A stretch of DNA of 64,000 nt. Origin: Alphaproteobacteria bacterium. Its GTDB lineage: Bacteria > Pseudomonadota > Alphaproteobacteria > GCA-016699305. The notes beneath the pieces are model-generated. The model ran no database searches. It was given only the letters and a program-made list of their open reading frames with translations, and was not told the DNA's origin. The translations under genes were made by a program, and so were the position numbers. The stretch spans positions 1,426,001 to 1,490,000 of the forward strand of contig CP064970.1 in NCBI GenBank assembly GCA_016699305.1, in the 5' to 3' direction. Position 1 is the first letter of the stretch. Every line of letters starts with the position of its first letter. Of this stretch, positions 34,145 to 43,117 are shown piece after piece.

Positions 34145-34930
34145 TTAGGGCTGGCTGTGCATATCCGGTGCGGGTTTGGGTAATTTGGCGAACATGGCAT
34201 CGAAACGCTGCACATCGCCGGGGCTTTCGGCTAAGGCCTGACGCAATTCGGGCAAGACCTGGGCCAATCGCGCGGCTAGGAACGTGCCGGCGGCCTCTTT
34301 GCGCCATGCCAGGCGTGCCTGAGCGGGCCATTCTTCCCAAGTTTCGGGGGAAAGCTGGTTACGTAACAAGGCCATCATCGTCATGCGCGATTTGGCCAAG
34401 ATGGGTTCATGGGGGCCTGTGTCGAGCGACAAAGCCAATGCCTTGACCACGCCGGGCATCGGCGCGCCGGTGCGCAGACGCAAATAGGCCAAACGCATCC
34501 AGCCGAACGTGTCCACCGGGGTTAAACTCAGCGCATGTTGCTGAGCGGCCAGGGCGCTGGCGATTCCTTCCTGTCCGGCAGGCGTGGCAAGGCCAGCGCG
34601 TTCGGCGCGGATCAGATAGGCTTGCGCCAGATCGGTCTGTGCCCGCGCCGTATCTACCCATTGAGATTCCGGTTGTTCGCGGCTGGCGATGAGTTCGTCC
34701 AGTTCCTTATCATCCAGCGAACGGGCGTTTTGCAGCAGCATCTCTTGTCGCTGGGCATCGCCTTGCGCGCGCACGCCGTGGGTGACGCTGTGAGGCACCG
34801 CCAAAGTCAACAACAACAGGGCTGCGCCGCCCATCACAAAAGGCATCGCGCCCGTCACGGGGCGTGGGCTGCGCTGCCGCCCCACGGGGGCGAAGCCGTC
34901 AGTTCGTATAGTAATCACGGTAGCGGCCAT
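34145..34930 (-). CDS. TPR-like membrane-anchored protein of the polysaccharide cluster
   Basis: About 261 aa if ATG 34930 is used; 34966 and 34846 are other possible starts and no strong ribosome site decides. One N-terminal membrane segment (PFVMGGAALLLLTLAVPHSV), then a helical periplasmic domain with TPR-like periodicity (QTDLAQAYLIRAERAG, FGWMRLAYLRLRTGAP). Its start overlaps the end of the Wzc-like gene, so it is the last gene of that operon. Function unknown, possibly in polysaccharide assembly. Confidence 0.6.
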   Translation of the reverse strand: MAATVITIRTDGFAPVGRQRSPRPVTGAMPFVMGGAALLLLTLAVPHSVTHGVRAQGDAQRQEMLLQNARSLDDKELDELIASREQPESQWVDTARAQTDLAQAYLIRAERAGLATPAGQEGIASALAAQQHALSLTPVDTFGWMRLAYLRLRTGAPMPGVVKALALSLDTGPHEPILAKSRMTMMALLRNQLSPETWEEWPAQARLAWRKEAAGTFLAARLAQVLPELRQALAESPGDVQRFDAMFAKLPKPAPDMHSQP

Positions 34931-37142
34931 AGGCGACGCCGAAATCGCTGTAGCTATAACGTGCATGCTGGGCCAGATCCACCTGGTTCAGCACCACGCC
35001 GGCCACATGCAGACCCAGGCTTTGCAATTGATGCGCGGCACCTGCCGCCATGTCGCGGGGCGTCTCGGCCCAACGTACCAACAGCAAGGTGCAATCCACC
35101 CAACGCGCCACCACGGCGGCATCGGCCAAAGCCAGGATCGGCGGCGTGTCCACGATCACCAGATCATATTTTTCGCCCATATGGCGGATCAAACGCTCCA
35201 TCTGATGCGAGCCCAGCAGGTCTTGGGCATTGGGCGTCTCACCATGCGCGGCAATGAAATGCAGGCCCGATGACGTATCGACTTGGATCGCCTGCTCGAC
35301 CGAGCGGGTGCCGGCCAGGACCTGGGCCAGATCGGCGGCTTCGCGGCCATTCTCCGAAGCCAGCAGCTTGGACACTTTGGGGCGGCGCATATCGGCGTCG
35401 ATCAACAGCACCCGATTGCCCGACTTGGCCAGCACGCGACCCATGCTGACGCTGAAGGTGGTCTTCCCTTCGCCGGGCACGGCGCTGGTGATCATCACCG
35501 ATTTGGGCGGTTGATCGACATTCGAGAAATGCACCGCCGTGCGCACGGTGCGCAAGGACTCGCCAAAGGTCGATAAAGGCTTGTCCAGCACATAGTCTTC
35601 AGGCGACTGGTCGCCGGCGCTGCCGCGCGTGCTGGGCACCAGACCCACGGCGGGCAGTCCCAATAAAGATTCGATCTGCTCGGCGTTGCGGAAGCCGCGA
35701 TCGAAATACTCCACCAGCCAAGCCAGGCTCAGTCCCACGGCCATGCCCACCAGTAGGCCTAAGAGAGCAAACAAAGGCTTGGACGGGAAATCGGGCCGCA
35801 CGGGCGGTTGCGCGCGCGCGATCAAGCGCGCATCGGCCATTTGCAGGTCCTGCTGTTCGCTGGTTTGTTTGAAACGGCCCAGGAAGCTTTCATACAAGGT
35901 GCGATTGGCATCGGCCTCGCGCTGCAATTGGCGCAAGGTGACCATCTGCCCCATGCTTTCACCGGTTGTTTTCTCGATCTTATCCATCTCGCTTTGCAGG
36001 CTATTTTCTTTGGCCTTGGCGATCTCAACTTCGTTGTGCAGGCCTTGGATGATCTTTTTTGCCTCTTCCGATATCTTGTGGCGCAAGTCGCCAAGCTCGG
36101 CCCTGGTATTCACGATCTTGGGATGGCGCTCACCATACCGGGATTCCAAGTCGGCCATTTTGCGTTGCACCTCGGATTCCTGTTCGCGTAAACGCTGAAT
36201 CAGGGGCGAGGCAAGAACATCGCCTGAAGCCTCGATCGATCCCCGCGCACCGGTCATTGATTGCGCGCCGCGTAGACGGGCTTCTGCCTGGCTACGCTCG
36301 GCTCGCGCCTGGATCATCTGTGTATTGATCTGTCCCAATTGCTGTTGCAGCACGGTGCCTTGGGCCGCCTCGGTCAGATTGGCCTTTTGGCGAAAATCTT
36401 CGACGGCATGCTCGGCGGCTTCTACCTTGCCTCGCAGATCGTCCAAACGGCCCGATAGCCAGCCATTGGCGCGCTGCACGGCCTCGAACTTGGCCTCAAG
36501 CTGATCGACCAGATAGGCATCGGCAAAGGCGTTGGCTATGCGCGCGGCTTTTTCAGGGTCTTGCGAGCGAAAGCGGATGCGTATGCTGTAGCTGCGCGCT
36601 TCGTTGCGTACGTCAAGCGCCGCGCCGATATTGCGGGCGACCTCGTTGCGTATACGATCTTCACCTTGAGGGGACGCTACCAGGCCCAGCCAATGCAAAG
36701 GCATCATGGGCCAAGGCACCGCTCTGGCGGCGGAATTAAACTCGGGGTCCTCGATCAACTTTAGCTTATCGATCACTCGGTCGATCATGGTGCGCGAGGT
36801 GATGATGTCGATTTCGCTTCGCAGGGACGAGCTGTCCACCTGAAGATTGGATAGGACTTGCTCGGCATTCGTCACACGCTGCTGTCGGCTATCCAGCAGC
36901 ACAACGGCCTCGCTCGAATACTGCGGCGGCAGGATAAAGGCCAAGATAGTGGCCAGCAGAATCATCACGGTGGTCGAGATGGCAACCAGGCGCCAGCGCC
37001 GCCGGGTCATGGCAACAAGGCCTTTCAATGTCACGGCCTTCATATCATCTACGGCTGCAGGTGTTAGGGGCTGCGCGCCCGCGATTATCTTGTCACCATT
37101 CTTCTTCCAGGAGGTCCCGGCGCTTACATCCACATTCTGCAT
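34899..37142 (-). CDS. polysaccharide co-polymerase / tyrosine autokinase, Wzc/ExoP-like
   Basis: 747 aa. An N-terminal Wzz domain has membrane segments near residues 53-73 (ISTTVMILLATILAFIL) and about 450-470 (LFALLGLLVGMAVGLSLAWLV), flanking a long periplasmic coiled coil (about 195-400). The C-terminal BY-kinase domain has Walker A SAVPGEGKTTFS, Walker A' LLIDADMRRP and Walker B VIVDTPPIL. The C-terminus is Tyr-rich (YSYSDFGVAYGRYRDYYTN), the autophosphorylation cluster. Controls chain length and export of a surface polysaccharide with the Wza-like lipid-free protein downstream in sequence but upstream in transcription. Confidence 0.92.
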   Translation of the reverse strand: MQNVDVSAGTSWKKNGDKIIAGAQPLTPAAVDDMKAVTLKGLVAMTRRRWRLVAISTTVMILLATILAFILPPQYSSEAVVLLDSRQQRVTNAEQVLSNLQVDSSSLRSEIDIITSRTMIDRVIDKLKLIEDPEFNSAARAVPWPMMPLHWLGLVASPQGEDRIRNEVARNIGAALDVRNEARSYSIRIRFRSQDPEKAARIANAFADAYLVDQLEAKFEAVQRANGWLSGRLDDLRGKVEAAEHAVEDFRQKANLTEAAQGTVLQQQLGQINTQMIQARAERSQAEARLRGAQSMTGARGSIEASGDVLASPLIQRLREQESEVQRKMADLESRYGERHPKIVNTRAELGDLRHKISEEAKKIIQGLHNEVEIAKAKENSLQSEMDKIEKTTGESMGQMVTLRQLQREADANRTLYESFLGRFKQTSEQQDLQMADARLIARAQPPVRPDFPSKPLFALLGLLVGMAVGLSLAWLVEYFDRGFRNAEQIESLLGLPAVGLVPSTRGSAGDQSPEDYVLDKPLSTFGESLRTVRTAVHFSNVDQPPKSVMITSAVPGEGKTTFSVSMGRVLAKSGNRVLLIDADMRRPKVSKLLASENGREAADLAQVLAGTRSVEQAIQVDTSSGLHFIAAHGETPNAQDLLGSHQMERLIRHMGEKYDLVIVDTPPILALADAAVVARWVDCTLLLVRWAETPRDMAAGAAHQLQSLGLHVAGVVLNQVDLAQHARYSYSDFGVAYGRYRDYYTN

Positions 37143-37284
37143 TTGCTTTACCTTATTAGATCACGGGTGGTGTGGATCGCGACGACAGAGGGCGCGGACG
37201 CACAAAAGCCTGGATGTTCCCAAAGGCACGGCCTTAGAAAGGCCAGATGAGCCATGGGATAATCCCGCGGTTTGAATTGAGCGG

Positions 37285-37956
37285 TCAGAAGAACCGCTCG
37301 GGCACCCGGATCACGTCTCCAGGTAGGACGGTTTCATCCTCGCGCACGGACCTCTCGACTTTGTCGGCATCGTTCGCGCGCACGATCGTTATCTTACTGC
37401 CGTTGGCACGATAGGTATAGCCTCCGGCCAAGGCAACGGCATTCACGATGGTCATACGGTTGACAAACGGGTAGCTTCCCGGCTTGGTCACTTCTCCCAG
37501 GATATAGAACGGCCTGTAGTTTAGTACCTCCAGGCTGACCTGAGGATCGCGCAGGAATCCGCCGGACAACTTATCCTTGATGGCATTGGTCAGTCCGCCC
37601 AGGGTTTGGCCGACAGCGGGAATGTCTCCCACAAGCGGCATGATCAGATTGCCGGTGCTGCCGATTTCAAACTCGCCCGACAGATCGCTCTCGCCGAACA
37701 CCACCACCTTGACCTTGTCACCCACGCCCAAGACATAATCGACAGTTGTATTGCCGGTCGCCGCCGTGGGGGACCCTGCCGGGATGGGCATTGTAGGTGT
37801 AGGCTCGCTAAGAGCGGCATTGGGTGTGGGCGGGCGCAGGGATTGCTGGGCCCATGCGGGACCGATGCCCCACAAGCTGGCCAACAACACAACAAATCCC
37901 GCAACGCGCGGCAAGGCTTGATGCAGCACGGCCTTCCCTTTCAATAAGTGGCACAC
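37285..37956 (-). CDS. polysaccharide export protein, Wza-like
   Basis: 223 aa from a GTG start. The signal peptide ends near GPAWAQ; there is no lipobox Cys, unlike E. coli Wza. A Poly_export domain (about residues 72-150, DYVLGVGDKVKVVVFGESDLSGEF...DIPAVGQTLGGLTNAI) and one SLBB domain (about 152-210, PFYILGEVTKPGSYPF...AGGYTYRANGS) follow. Shorter than Wza, as in many alphaproteobacterial export proteins that work with a separate outer-membrane beta-barrel. The gene 3' of the beta-barrel gene and 142 bases before the Wzc-like gene. Confidence 0.9.
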   Translation of the reverse strand: MCHLLKGKAVLHQALPRVAGFVVLLASLWGIGPAWAQQSLRPPTPNAALSEPTPTMPIPAGSPTAATGNTTVDYVLGVGDKVKVVVFGESDLSGEFEIGSTGNLIMPLVGDIPAVGQTLGGLTNAIKDKLSGGFLRDPQVSLEVLNYRPFYILGEVTKPGSYPFVNRMTIVNAVALAGGYTYRANGSKITIVRANDADKVERSVREDETVLPGDVIRVPERFF

Positions 37957-38044
37957 GACTGGATGTTCATTCCGTCTTTTGTTCTAGCATAGAGTTCGTT
38001 TCTGAATCAACATACACAAATAGAATGTCTTCGTCTCAAACGAA

Positions 38045-38069
38045 ACGGGGCAGCCAAAGGCTGCCCCGT
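38045..38069 (-). terminator. Rho-independent terminator after the beta-barrel gene
   Basis: Perfect 11-bp stem ACGGGGCAGCC / GGCTGCCCCGT with a 3-base loop. On the minus strand it is followed by TTTCGTTT. It lies 23 bases past the stop of the 444-aa gene and separates it from the Wza-like gene. Confidence 0.85.
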
Positions 38070-38091
38070 CGTAAGATATTGATACGTTGCC

Positions 38092-39426
38092 TTACATCTG
38101 GGCGCCCAGGCGTACGCCGACCATGTGACGGTCGAAACGTGCGGTCGGGACATCCGAGTCGCGTGTGGCAAAGTCATAGTTAAGGTCGGCGTGGAAGTTG
38201 CGGTTAAAGAAGTACCGCGCCCCAGCGCCCACGCCCACAGTGTCGTCGGCGCGATCGGTGACGCCGCCTTCAAAGTCGTTGCGAGTGACCGACACGTTGC
38301 TCTCCAACAGCAGGTCACGCATCAGCTCATGCGTCACCGTGGCCGAACCGCCGGTGCTGAGGAAGCTGGAATAAGCCAGCGGGTTGGTGACGCCACCGGC
38401 CGTGGTTTCCTCGATGCTGCGCTCGACTTCGAAAGTCAACGAGGTCAGGCCGGTGATGTTCCAGGTGGCATCGCCGCCAAACTTGACCGCATCAACATCG
38501 CTGCTGGCGAAACGGCGGTAATCCTGAAGCATGTAACCGACATAGGCTTGACCGGTCACGATGCCGCCGAAATCCATCTCGCTACCGCCCACGACATCGA
38601 AGCCGTCGGAGTTGCGCAAGGGATTGAAGTCATAGTGACGGCTGTTCACCTTGCCCGCGACAAAGGGGCGGAAGTTGGGGCTGAACTCATACATCACCTT
38701 GCCGCCCAGCTCGTTCTGATCGCGGTTGCGGGTGGTTTGGACGATGCTGCCGCCCAAGGCCGGCGTGTCTTCATAGGCGTGACGCTTAAAGTCGTAATCG
38801 CCCGTCAGCTTCACGCTGCCAACGCCATGATATGCCGTCACGCCACCGCGATAGACGTGGAACTTGGTGGGCTCGGAACCCGCGACATCGTTGGGCGAGC
38901 TGCGGCTTTCCGACAGGTTCTGATAGCCCAGATTCAGCTTAATCCAGGTTTCGCGCATCACGTCGATGCGGCCCTTGGCGTCAAATACGCCGTTATAGAA
39001 GTTCTCGTCATCGTGTTCGGTGTACAGGCCGATATCGCCGATGGCCGACAAAGCCAAGGCATGCCGCGACCAATTCGAGAACAAGCCGACGCTGGGACGC
39101 AGGTTCCAGACAAAATCGCTCTTCTCGTTGGTGTCGGTGGCAAAGATATTGCTGTCATACCAGCCACCCGCCGTGACGGCCGGGAAGAACTGGAACGATC
39201 CTACGGGGATGGGTGTGGGGTCGAAATCGGGGCGCGGACGCTCAATCACCGACTGACCACGGATCGGATGAACGGGCGAAAACGGCGCGCGGACATTGAC
39301 GGCACCATCGACCGGATACCGGCCGCTAAAGACGCCTTCTGGACCATAGGCCAAGGCCGTTCCGGACGCAGACATCACTGCGAGGGCTGCACCAACCCCC
39401 AAACTCACAGCGCGGATATTTTTCAT
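38092..39426 (-). CDS. outer-membrane beta-barrel protein (putative beta-barrel porin 2 type)
   Basis: 444 aa. Signal peptide ends at GTALA. The mature part has alternating strands with aromatic ends (FFPAVTAGGWYDSNIFATDTNEKSD early on, typical of the DUF2320/BBP2 family) and ends VGVRLGAQM. These barrels are often encoded with Wza/Wzc-like export genes in alphaproteobacteria and probably form or help the outer-membrane exit. A long frame on the opposite strand (38125-39609) is a shadow. Confidence 0.8.
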   Translation of the reverse strand: MKNIRAVSLGVGAALAVMSASGTALAYGPEGVFSGRYPVDGAVNVRAPFSPVHPIRGQSVIERPRPDFDPTPIPVGSFQFFPAVTAGGWYDSNIFATDTNEKSDFVWNLRPSVGLFSNWSRHALALSAIGDIGLYTEHDDENFYNGVFDAKGRIDVMRETWIKLNLGYQNLSESRSSPNDVAGSEPTKFHVYRGGVTAYHGVGSVKLTGDYDFKRHAYEDTPALGGSIVQTTRNRDQNELGGKVMYEFSPNFRPFVAGKVNSRHYDFNPLRNSDGFDVVGGSEMDFGGIVTGQAYVGYMLQDYRRFASSDVDAVKFGGDATWNITGLTSLTFEVERSIEETTAGGVTNPLAYSSFLSTGGSATVTHELMRDLLLESNVSVTRNDFEGGVTDRADDTVGVGAGARYFFNRNFHADLNYDFATRDSDVPTARFDRHMVGVRLGAQM

Positions 39427-39654
39427 GGCTTGGTCCTTTCTCTTCTCTACCCTTGTGTTTTTCGTTGTTCGTTTTCAAAGCTTAGGCACATACGGGATGC
39501 TCGACCACGCGCCGCGCTTAGCTCTTTATCTTCGCTCTTGTGCGATAATTCGGCGCATCTGTCTATATGCAAGGCCTCGCTGGAAACAGAAAATAGTCTT
39601 CATGGTTGATGTGTTGCTAGATTGCAACAATAATTAACCTTTGATTTAGTTAAA

Positions 39655-40479
39655 TCATGCAGGGGAAGGTGCCTTCGGAAAATGAGGGCAATGTTCCAGA
39701 TGCAGATCCGTGCGCTCGGGCATTGCGGCATAGGGCACGAAAGCGCCAGGCAGCTCTCCCTGTTTCGCTTTGGGGTTCGTCAAGAAGAGTTCCAGGCTGG
39801 GTTTGCGGAATACAGAGCTGCCGCTGTCAGGGCGATGTTCGTGTTCCCCCATATTCAACATCATGCCGAATAGATCCAATGTACCCGCCTTGATCCGCTC
39901 TTTAATGACTGGATGCGCGGCGATGTTTTTGATCGTGTCGTTCATCAAATAAATCGCCAGCCGTTCTTTGGCATCGCGCGAAGACGGTTCATGGTTCTTG
40001 CAGGCTTGGGCTTTATTCTCCGCAAAAAGCTCCATCATGCTGTGCATGATCGTGTCGCGGGGTACGCCTTGCATCATGAGGCGCTGAAAGCCACATAGGC
40101 CATGATGTTGCACGACGATGGATTTAAGGCTGGGAAAGCTTAAGGCGACCTCGATGCTCGACCATACGCTTAAATCTTGATGAGCATTCTGCGGGTTGAC
40201 CACCAGGCCGCCCGCTGTGCGGATGCAAAACACCTGGCCCGGTTGGTCGGGCATGAAGCTCAATGTGCGCGAATCCGAGCATCCAATCAGACAATATTCT
40301 GGTTGTTGTCCATGGGCAACCAGACTCGGCAAACAGTTGTGTGTGTCTGCGTGGGGATGGCGGTGCACATAATGCTCGTCCACCACGGCATAAAAGCGAT
40401 TAATAAAGACATCGCCTAGAACGTCCTTCGCGCGCGCACGCGTTTCATCGGCGCCCAAGGGCGCTTGGTTGATTGTCAT
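39655..40479 (-). CDS. beta-class carbonic anhydrase-like protein
   Basis: 274 aa. Interconverts CO2 and bicarbonate in the family. Zinc ligands are visible: Cys and Asp in LIGCSDSR (about residues 66-71) and His/Cys in VVQHHGLCG (about 121-129). The protein is longer than most beta-CAs (about 200-230 aa), with extra His-rich sequence at the N-terminus (DEHYVHRHPHADTHN) and a C-terminal extension (HLEHCPHFPK). It stands alone; no sulfate or nitrate genes flank it. Confidence 0.8.
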   Translation of the reverse strand: MTINQAPLGADETRARAKDVLGDVFINRFYAVVDEHYVHRHPHADTHNCLPSLVAHGQQPEYCLIGCSDSRTLSFMPDQPGQVFCIRTAGGLVVNPQNAHQDLSVWSSIEVALSFPSLKSIVVQHHGLCGFQRLMMQGVPRDTIMHSMMELFAENKAQACKNHEPSSRDAKERLAIYLMNDTIKNIAAHPVIKERIKAGTLDLFGMMLNMGEHEHRPDSGSSVFRKPSLELFLTNPKAKQGELPGAFVPYAAMPERTDLHLEHCPHFPKAPSPA

Positions 40480-40648
40480 GTGGCTGCTCCATAAGTTCCG
40501 TTTTTCCGTGATCCATGATGAAACTTATCGAAATACTTTCACAAGCTGATGATGATCTTTTAAAAAAAGAGTGTCGGGATGACTTGCGGCTTGCGATGTG
40601 ATCCGCGATCATGGGGGCCTCTTATCTCTCATTCCCCATGCTGGTCCT

Positions 40649-41350
40649 ATGTCCGAGGTTGTGTCCTATCATGTGCTGCATTTCCCCTTGGATCCCTCCA
40701 GTCGGCGCGTGCGCTTGGCTTTGGCGGAAAAAGGGCTGAATTTCGAGCTGACGACCGAGCCGCCATGGGAGCGGCGTCCGGCTCTGATGGCGTTGAATCC
40801 GGCGGGCGAGGTGCCGGTATTGCAGATCAAGCAGGCCGACAAGCCGGATGAATCGGTGGTTCTGTGCGGTGTCGATTCGATTTGCGAGTATATCGAAGAA
40901 ACGGCGGGCGGCCCCTTGCTGCTGGGCAATACGGCCATCAAGCGCGCTGAAACACGCCGCTTGGTCGCTTGGTTCGATCGTAAATTCGCGGCCGAGGTCA
41001 CCGATTGCCTGTTGGGCGAAAAAGCCTTGCGCGGTCTGCGCGGCCAGGGTGGACCGGACCCGGTCTTTTTGCGGGTCGGTTATGCGAATATCCATTATCA
41101 CCTGGATTATATCGCCTGGCTGTGTGAAAGACGGCGCTGGTTGGCGGGCGAGGCGATCTCGATGGCGGATCTTGCCGCCGCCGCGCATCTATCGGCGCTG
41201 GATTATCTGGGCGATGTGCCTTGGGACGCGCATGCCGGCGCGCGTGAATGGTATGCGCGCCTTAAATCGCGTCCGGCCTTTCGACCTTTGCTGGGCGACC
41301 ATGTGCCTGGAATCGCGGCGGCGGCGCATTATGCGGACCTGGATTTCTAG
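40649..41350 (+). CDS. glutathione S-transferase family protein
   Basis: 233 aa from ATG 40649 (MSEVVSYHVLHF); a frame up to 40598 is also open. Thioredoxin-like N-terminal domain (residues 1-85: FPLDPSSRRVRLALAEKGLNF, NPAGEVPVL, SICEYIEE) with Ser in the active position, and an all-helical C-terminal domain (about 95-225, SMADLAAAAHLSALDYL). Substrate unknown. It precedes pepA by 61 bases in the same direction. Confidence 0.85.
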   Translation: MSEVVSYHVLHFPLDPSSRRVRLALAEKGLNFELTTEPPWERRPALMALNPAGEVPVLQIKQADKPDESVVLCGVDSICEYIEETAGGPLLLGNTAIKRAETRRLVAWFDRKFAAEVTDCLLGEKALRGLRGQGGPDPVFLRVGYANIHYHLDYIAWLCERRRWLAGEAISMADLAAAAHLSALDYLGDVPWDAHAGAREWYARLKSRPAFRPLLGDHVPGIAAAAHYADLDF

Positions 41351-41411
41351 GACCGCGCTTGGGCTTGTGTTATAAAAGATTCCACAAACCACTGCGAAAG
41401 GGATTGTCGCC

Positions 41412-42947
41412 ATGCTCAAGGTTTCCTTTGGTGCCGATACGCCCTCTGGCAAGGGCGGCGTGGTGGTGTTGACGGTGGCGGAGTCGCAGACTCTGGGGCC
41501 GCGCGGCAAAGATTACGACCGTAAAAGCCAGGGCTGGTTAAAGCGCGCCATCGAAAGCGCCGAATTCACCGGGAAAAAGGGCGAAACGCTGGTCCTGCCC
41601 GCGCCGTCCGGCTTGGGTTGGCAGCGTTTGGTGCTTTTGGGCATTGGCCGTCCGGCTGTCTTGGACGCGATGGTGGCAGAGTCCATCGGCGGCACTTTAA
41701 CGGCGTGCCTGGATGCGACCCATGTCGAGACCGCCTCTTTGGTGATTGATATATCGGATAAAGCGGGACTGGAAGCGGGAGTCTTCTCGGCGCATCTGGC
41801 CTATGGGGCGCTCTTGCGCTCGTGGTCGTTCGATAAATACCGCACCAAGCGCAAGCCTCAAGAAGGCAAGAAACTGGCGCAGTTGAATGTGATGACTGTC
41901 CAGGCGCCTGCCGCCAAGCGCGCTTTCGCGCCGCTGATCGCGGTGGCCGAGGGCGTGTTCATGGCGCGCGGTTTGGTCTGTGAGCCGCCCAATGTGCTGG
42001 GACCGCAGGAATTGGCGCAAGAGGCGCTGACGCTTAAGAAGTTGGGCGTTGATGTCGAGGTTCTGGATGAAAAGGCTTTGCGTAAACTGGGTATGGGGGC
42101 GCTGCTGGGTGTTGGACAGGGCAGCGTGCGGCCTTCGTCTTTGGTCGTCATGCGCTGGAACGGGGCCAAATCCACGGGCGGGGGCAAGGCGGCAGCCAAA
42201 GCCGCCCGTCCCATCGCCTTGGTGGGTAAGGGGGTCTGCTTCGATAGCGGTGGCTTGTCGCTGAAGCCCGCCGAAAGCATGATGAGCATGAAATATGATA
42301 TGGCCGGCGCTGCCGCCGTTATCGGCACCATGCGTGCCTTGGCCTCGCGCAACGCCAAGGTGGATGTGGTGGGCGTGACACCGCTTGTTGAAAACATGCC
42401 TTCGGGCAGCGCGCAGCGTCCGGATGACGTGGTGACCTCGCTTTCCGGCCAGACGATCGAGGTGCTTAACACCGATGCCGAGGGGCGTCTGATCCTGGCG
42501 GACGCCTTGTGGTACACGAAGGAACGTTTCAAGCCGCGCTATATGGTGAACTTGGCCACCTTAACCGGTGCCATCGTCATCTCGCTGGGACATGACTATG
42601 CCGGGTTGTTCAGCAACAGCGATATGTTGTCCAGCCAACTGATCGAAGCCGGTCGGGAAGTCGAAGAAAAACTGTGGCGCATGCCGTTGTCACCTGTCGG
42701 TGAAAGCTATGATAAGGAGATCGACTCCGATATCGCGGATATGAAGAACATTCAAACCACGCGCGGCGCGGCGGGCAGCGTGACCGCCGCCCAGTTCCTT
42801 CAGCGTTTCGTCTCAGACACGCCATGGGCGCATCTGGATGTTGCCGGCATGGTCTGGAGCAAGAAGGATATGGCGACTTGCGGCAAGGGTGCCACGGGTT
42901 ATGGCGTGCGCTTGCTAAATCACTGGATCATGAAAAACTTCGAATGA
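41412..42947 (+). CDS. pepA: leucyl aminopeptidase, M17 family
   Basis: 511 aa. Cytoplasmic dimetal exopeptidase removing N-terminal residues. Metal/active-site motifs are intact: GKGVCFDSGGLSLKP (Lys and Asp ligands), MKYDMAGAA, and the signature NTDAEGRL with the Asp/Glu ligands and Arg. The N-terminal domain (1-170) is less conserved, as usual. AAAGGGATTGTCGCC precedes ATG 41412. A Lys/Ala-rich insertion (TGGGKAAAKAARP) precedes the metal site. Confidence 0.95.
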   Translation: MLKVSFGADTPSGKGGVVVLTVAESQTLGPRGKDYDRKSQGWLKRAIESAEFTGKKGETLVLPAPSGLGWQRLVLLGIGRPAVLDAMVAESIGGTLTACLDATHVETASLVIDISDKAGLEAGVFSAHLAYGALLRSWSFDKYRTKRKPQEGKKLAQLNVMTVQAPAAKRAFAPLIAVAEGVFMARGLVCEPPNVLGPQELAQEALTLKKLGVDVEVLDEKALRKLGMGALLGVGQGSVRPSSLVVMRWNGAKSTGGGKAAAKAARPIALVGKGVCFDSGGLSLKPAESMMSMKYDMAGAAAVIGTMRALASRNAKVDVVGVTPLVENMPSGSAQRPDDVVTSLSGQTIEVLNTDAEGRLILADALWYTKERFKPRYMVNLATLTGAIVISLGHDYAGLFSNSDMLSSQLIEAGREVEEKLWRMPLSPVGESYDKEIDSDIADMKNIQTTRGAAGSVTAAQFLQRFVSDTPWAHLDVAGMVWSKKDMATCGKGATGYGVRLLNHWIMKNFE

Positions 42948-43117
42948 TCAATACTTTACAGCTATTATGGTGTGATAGCTGAATGAGGTACGGTTTTTTG
43001 CTGGGCAGGCTATTCATGCATATGTTATTCTTCTGCCCTCATCGAACTTTATCATCGTTTACCATAGGGCCTTGCTGACGACATCTTGGCCCAAGGACAA
43101 CTCGAAAGGAGCGCGAC

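Noticed and set aside
38125..39609. 494-aa open frame on the plus strand
   Set aside because: It lies opposite the beta-barrel gene, which has a signal peptide, family pattern and terminator. The plus-strand protein shows no domain and no ribosome site.
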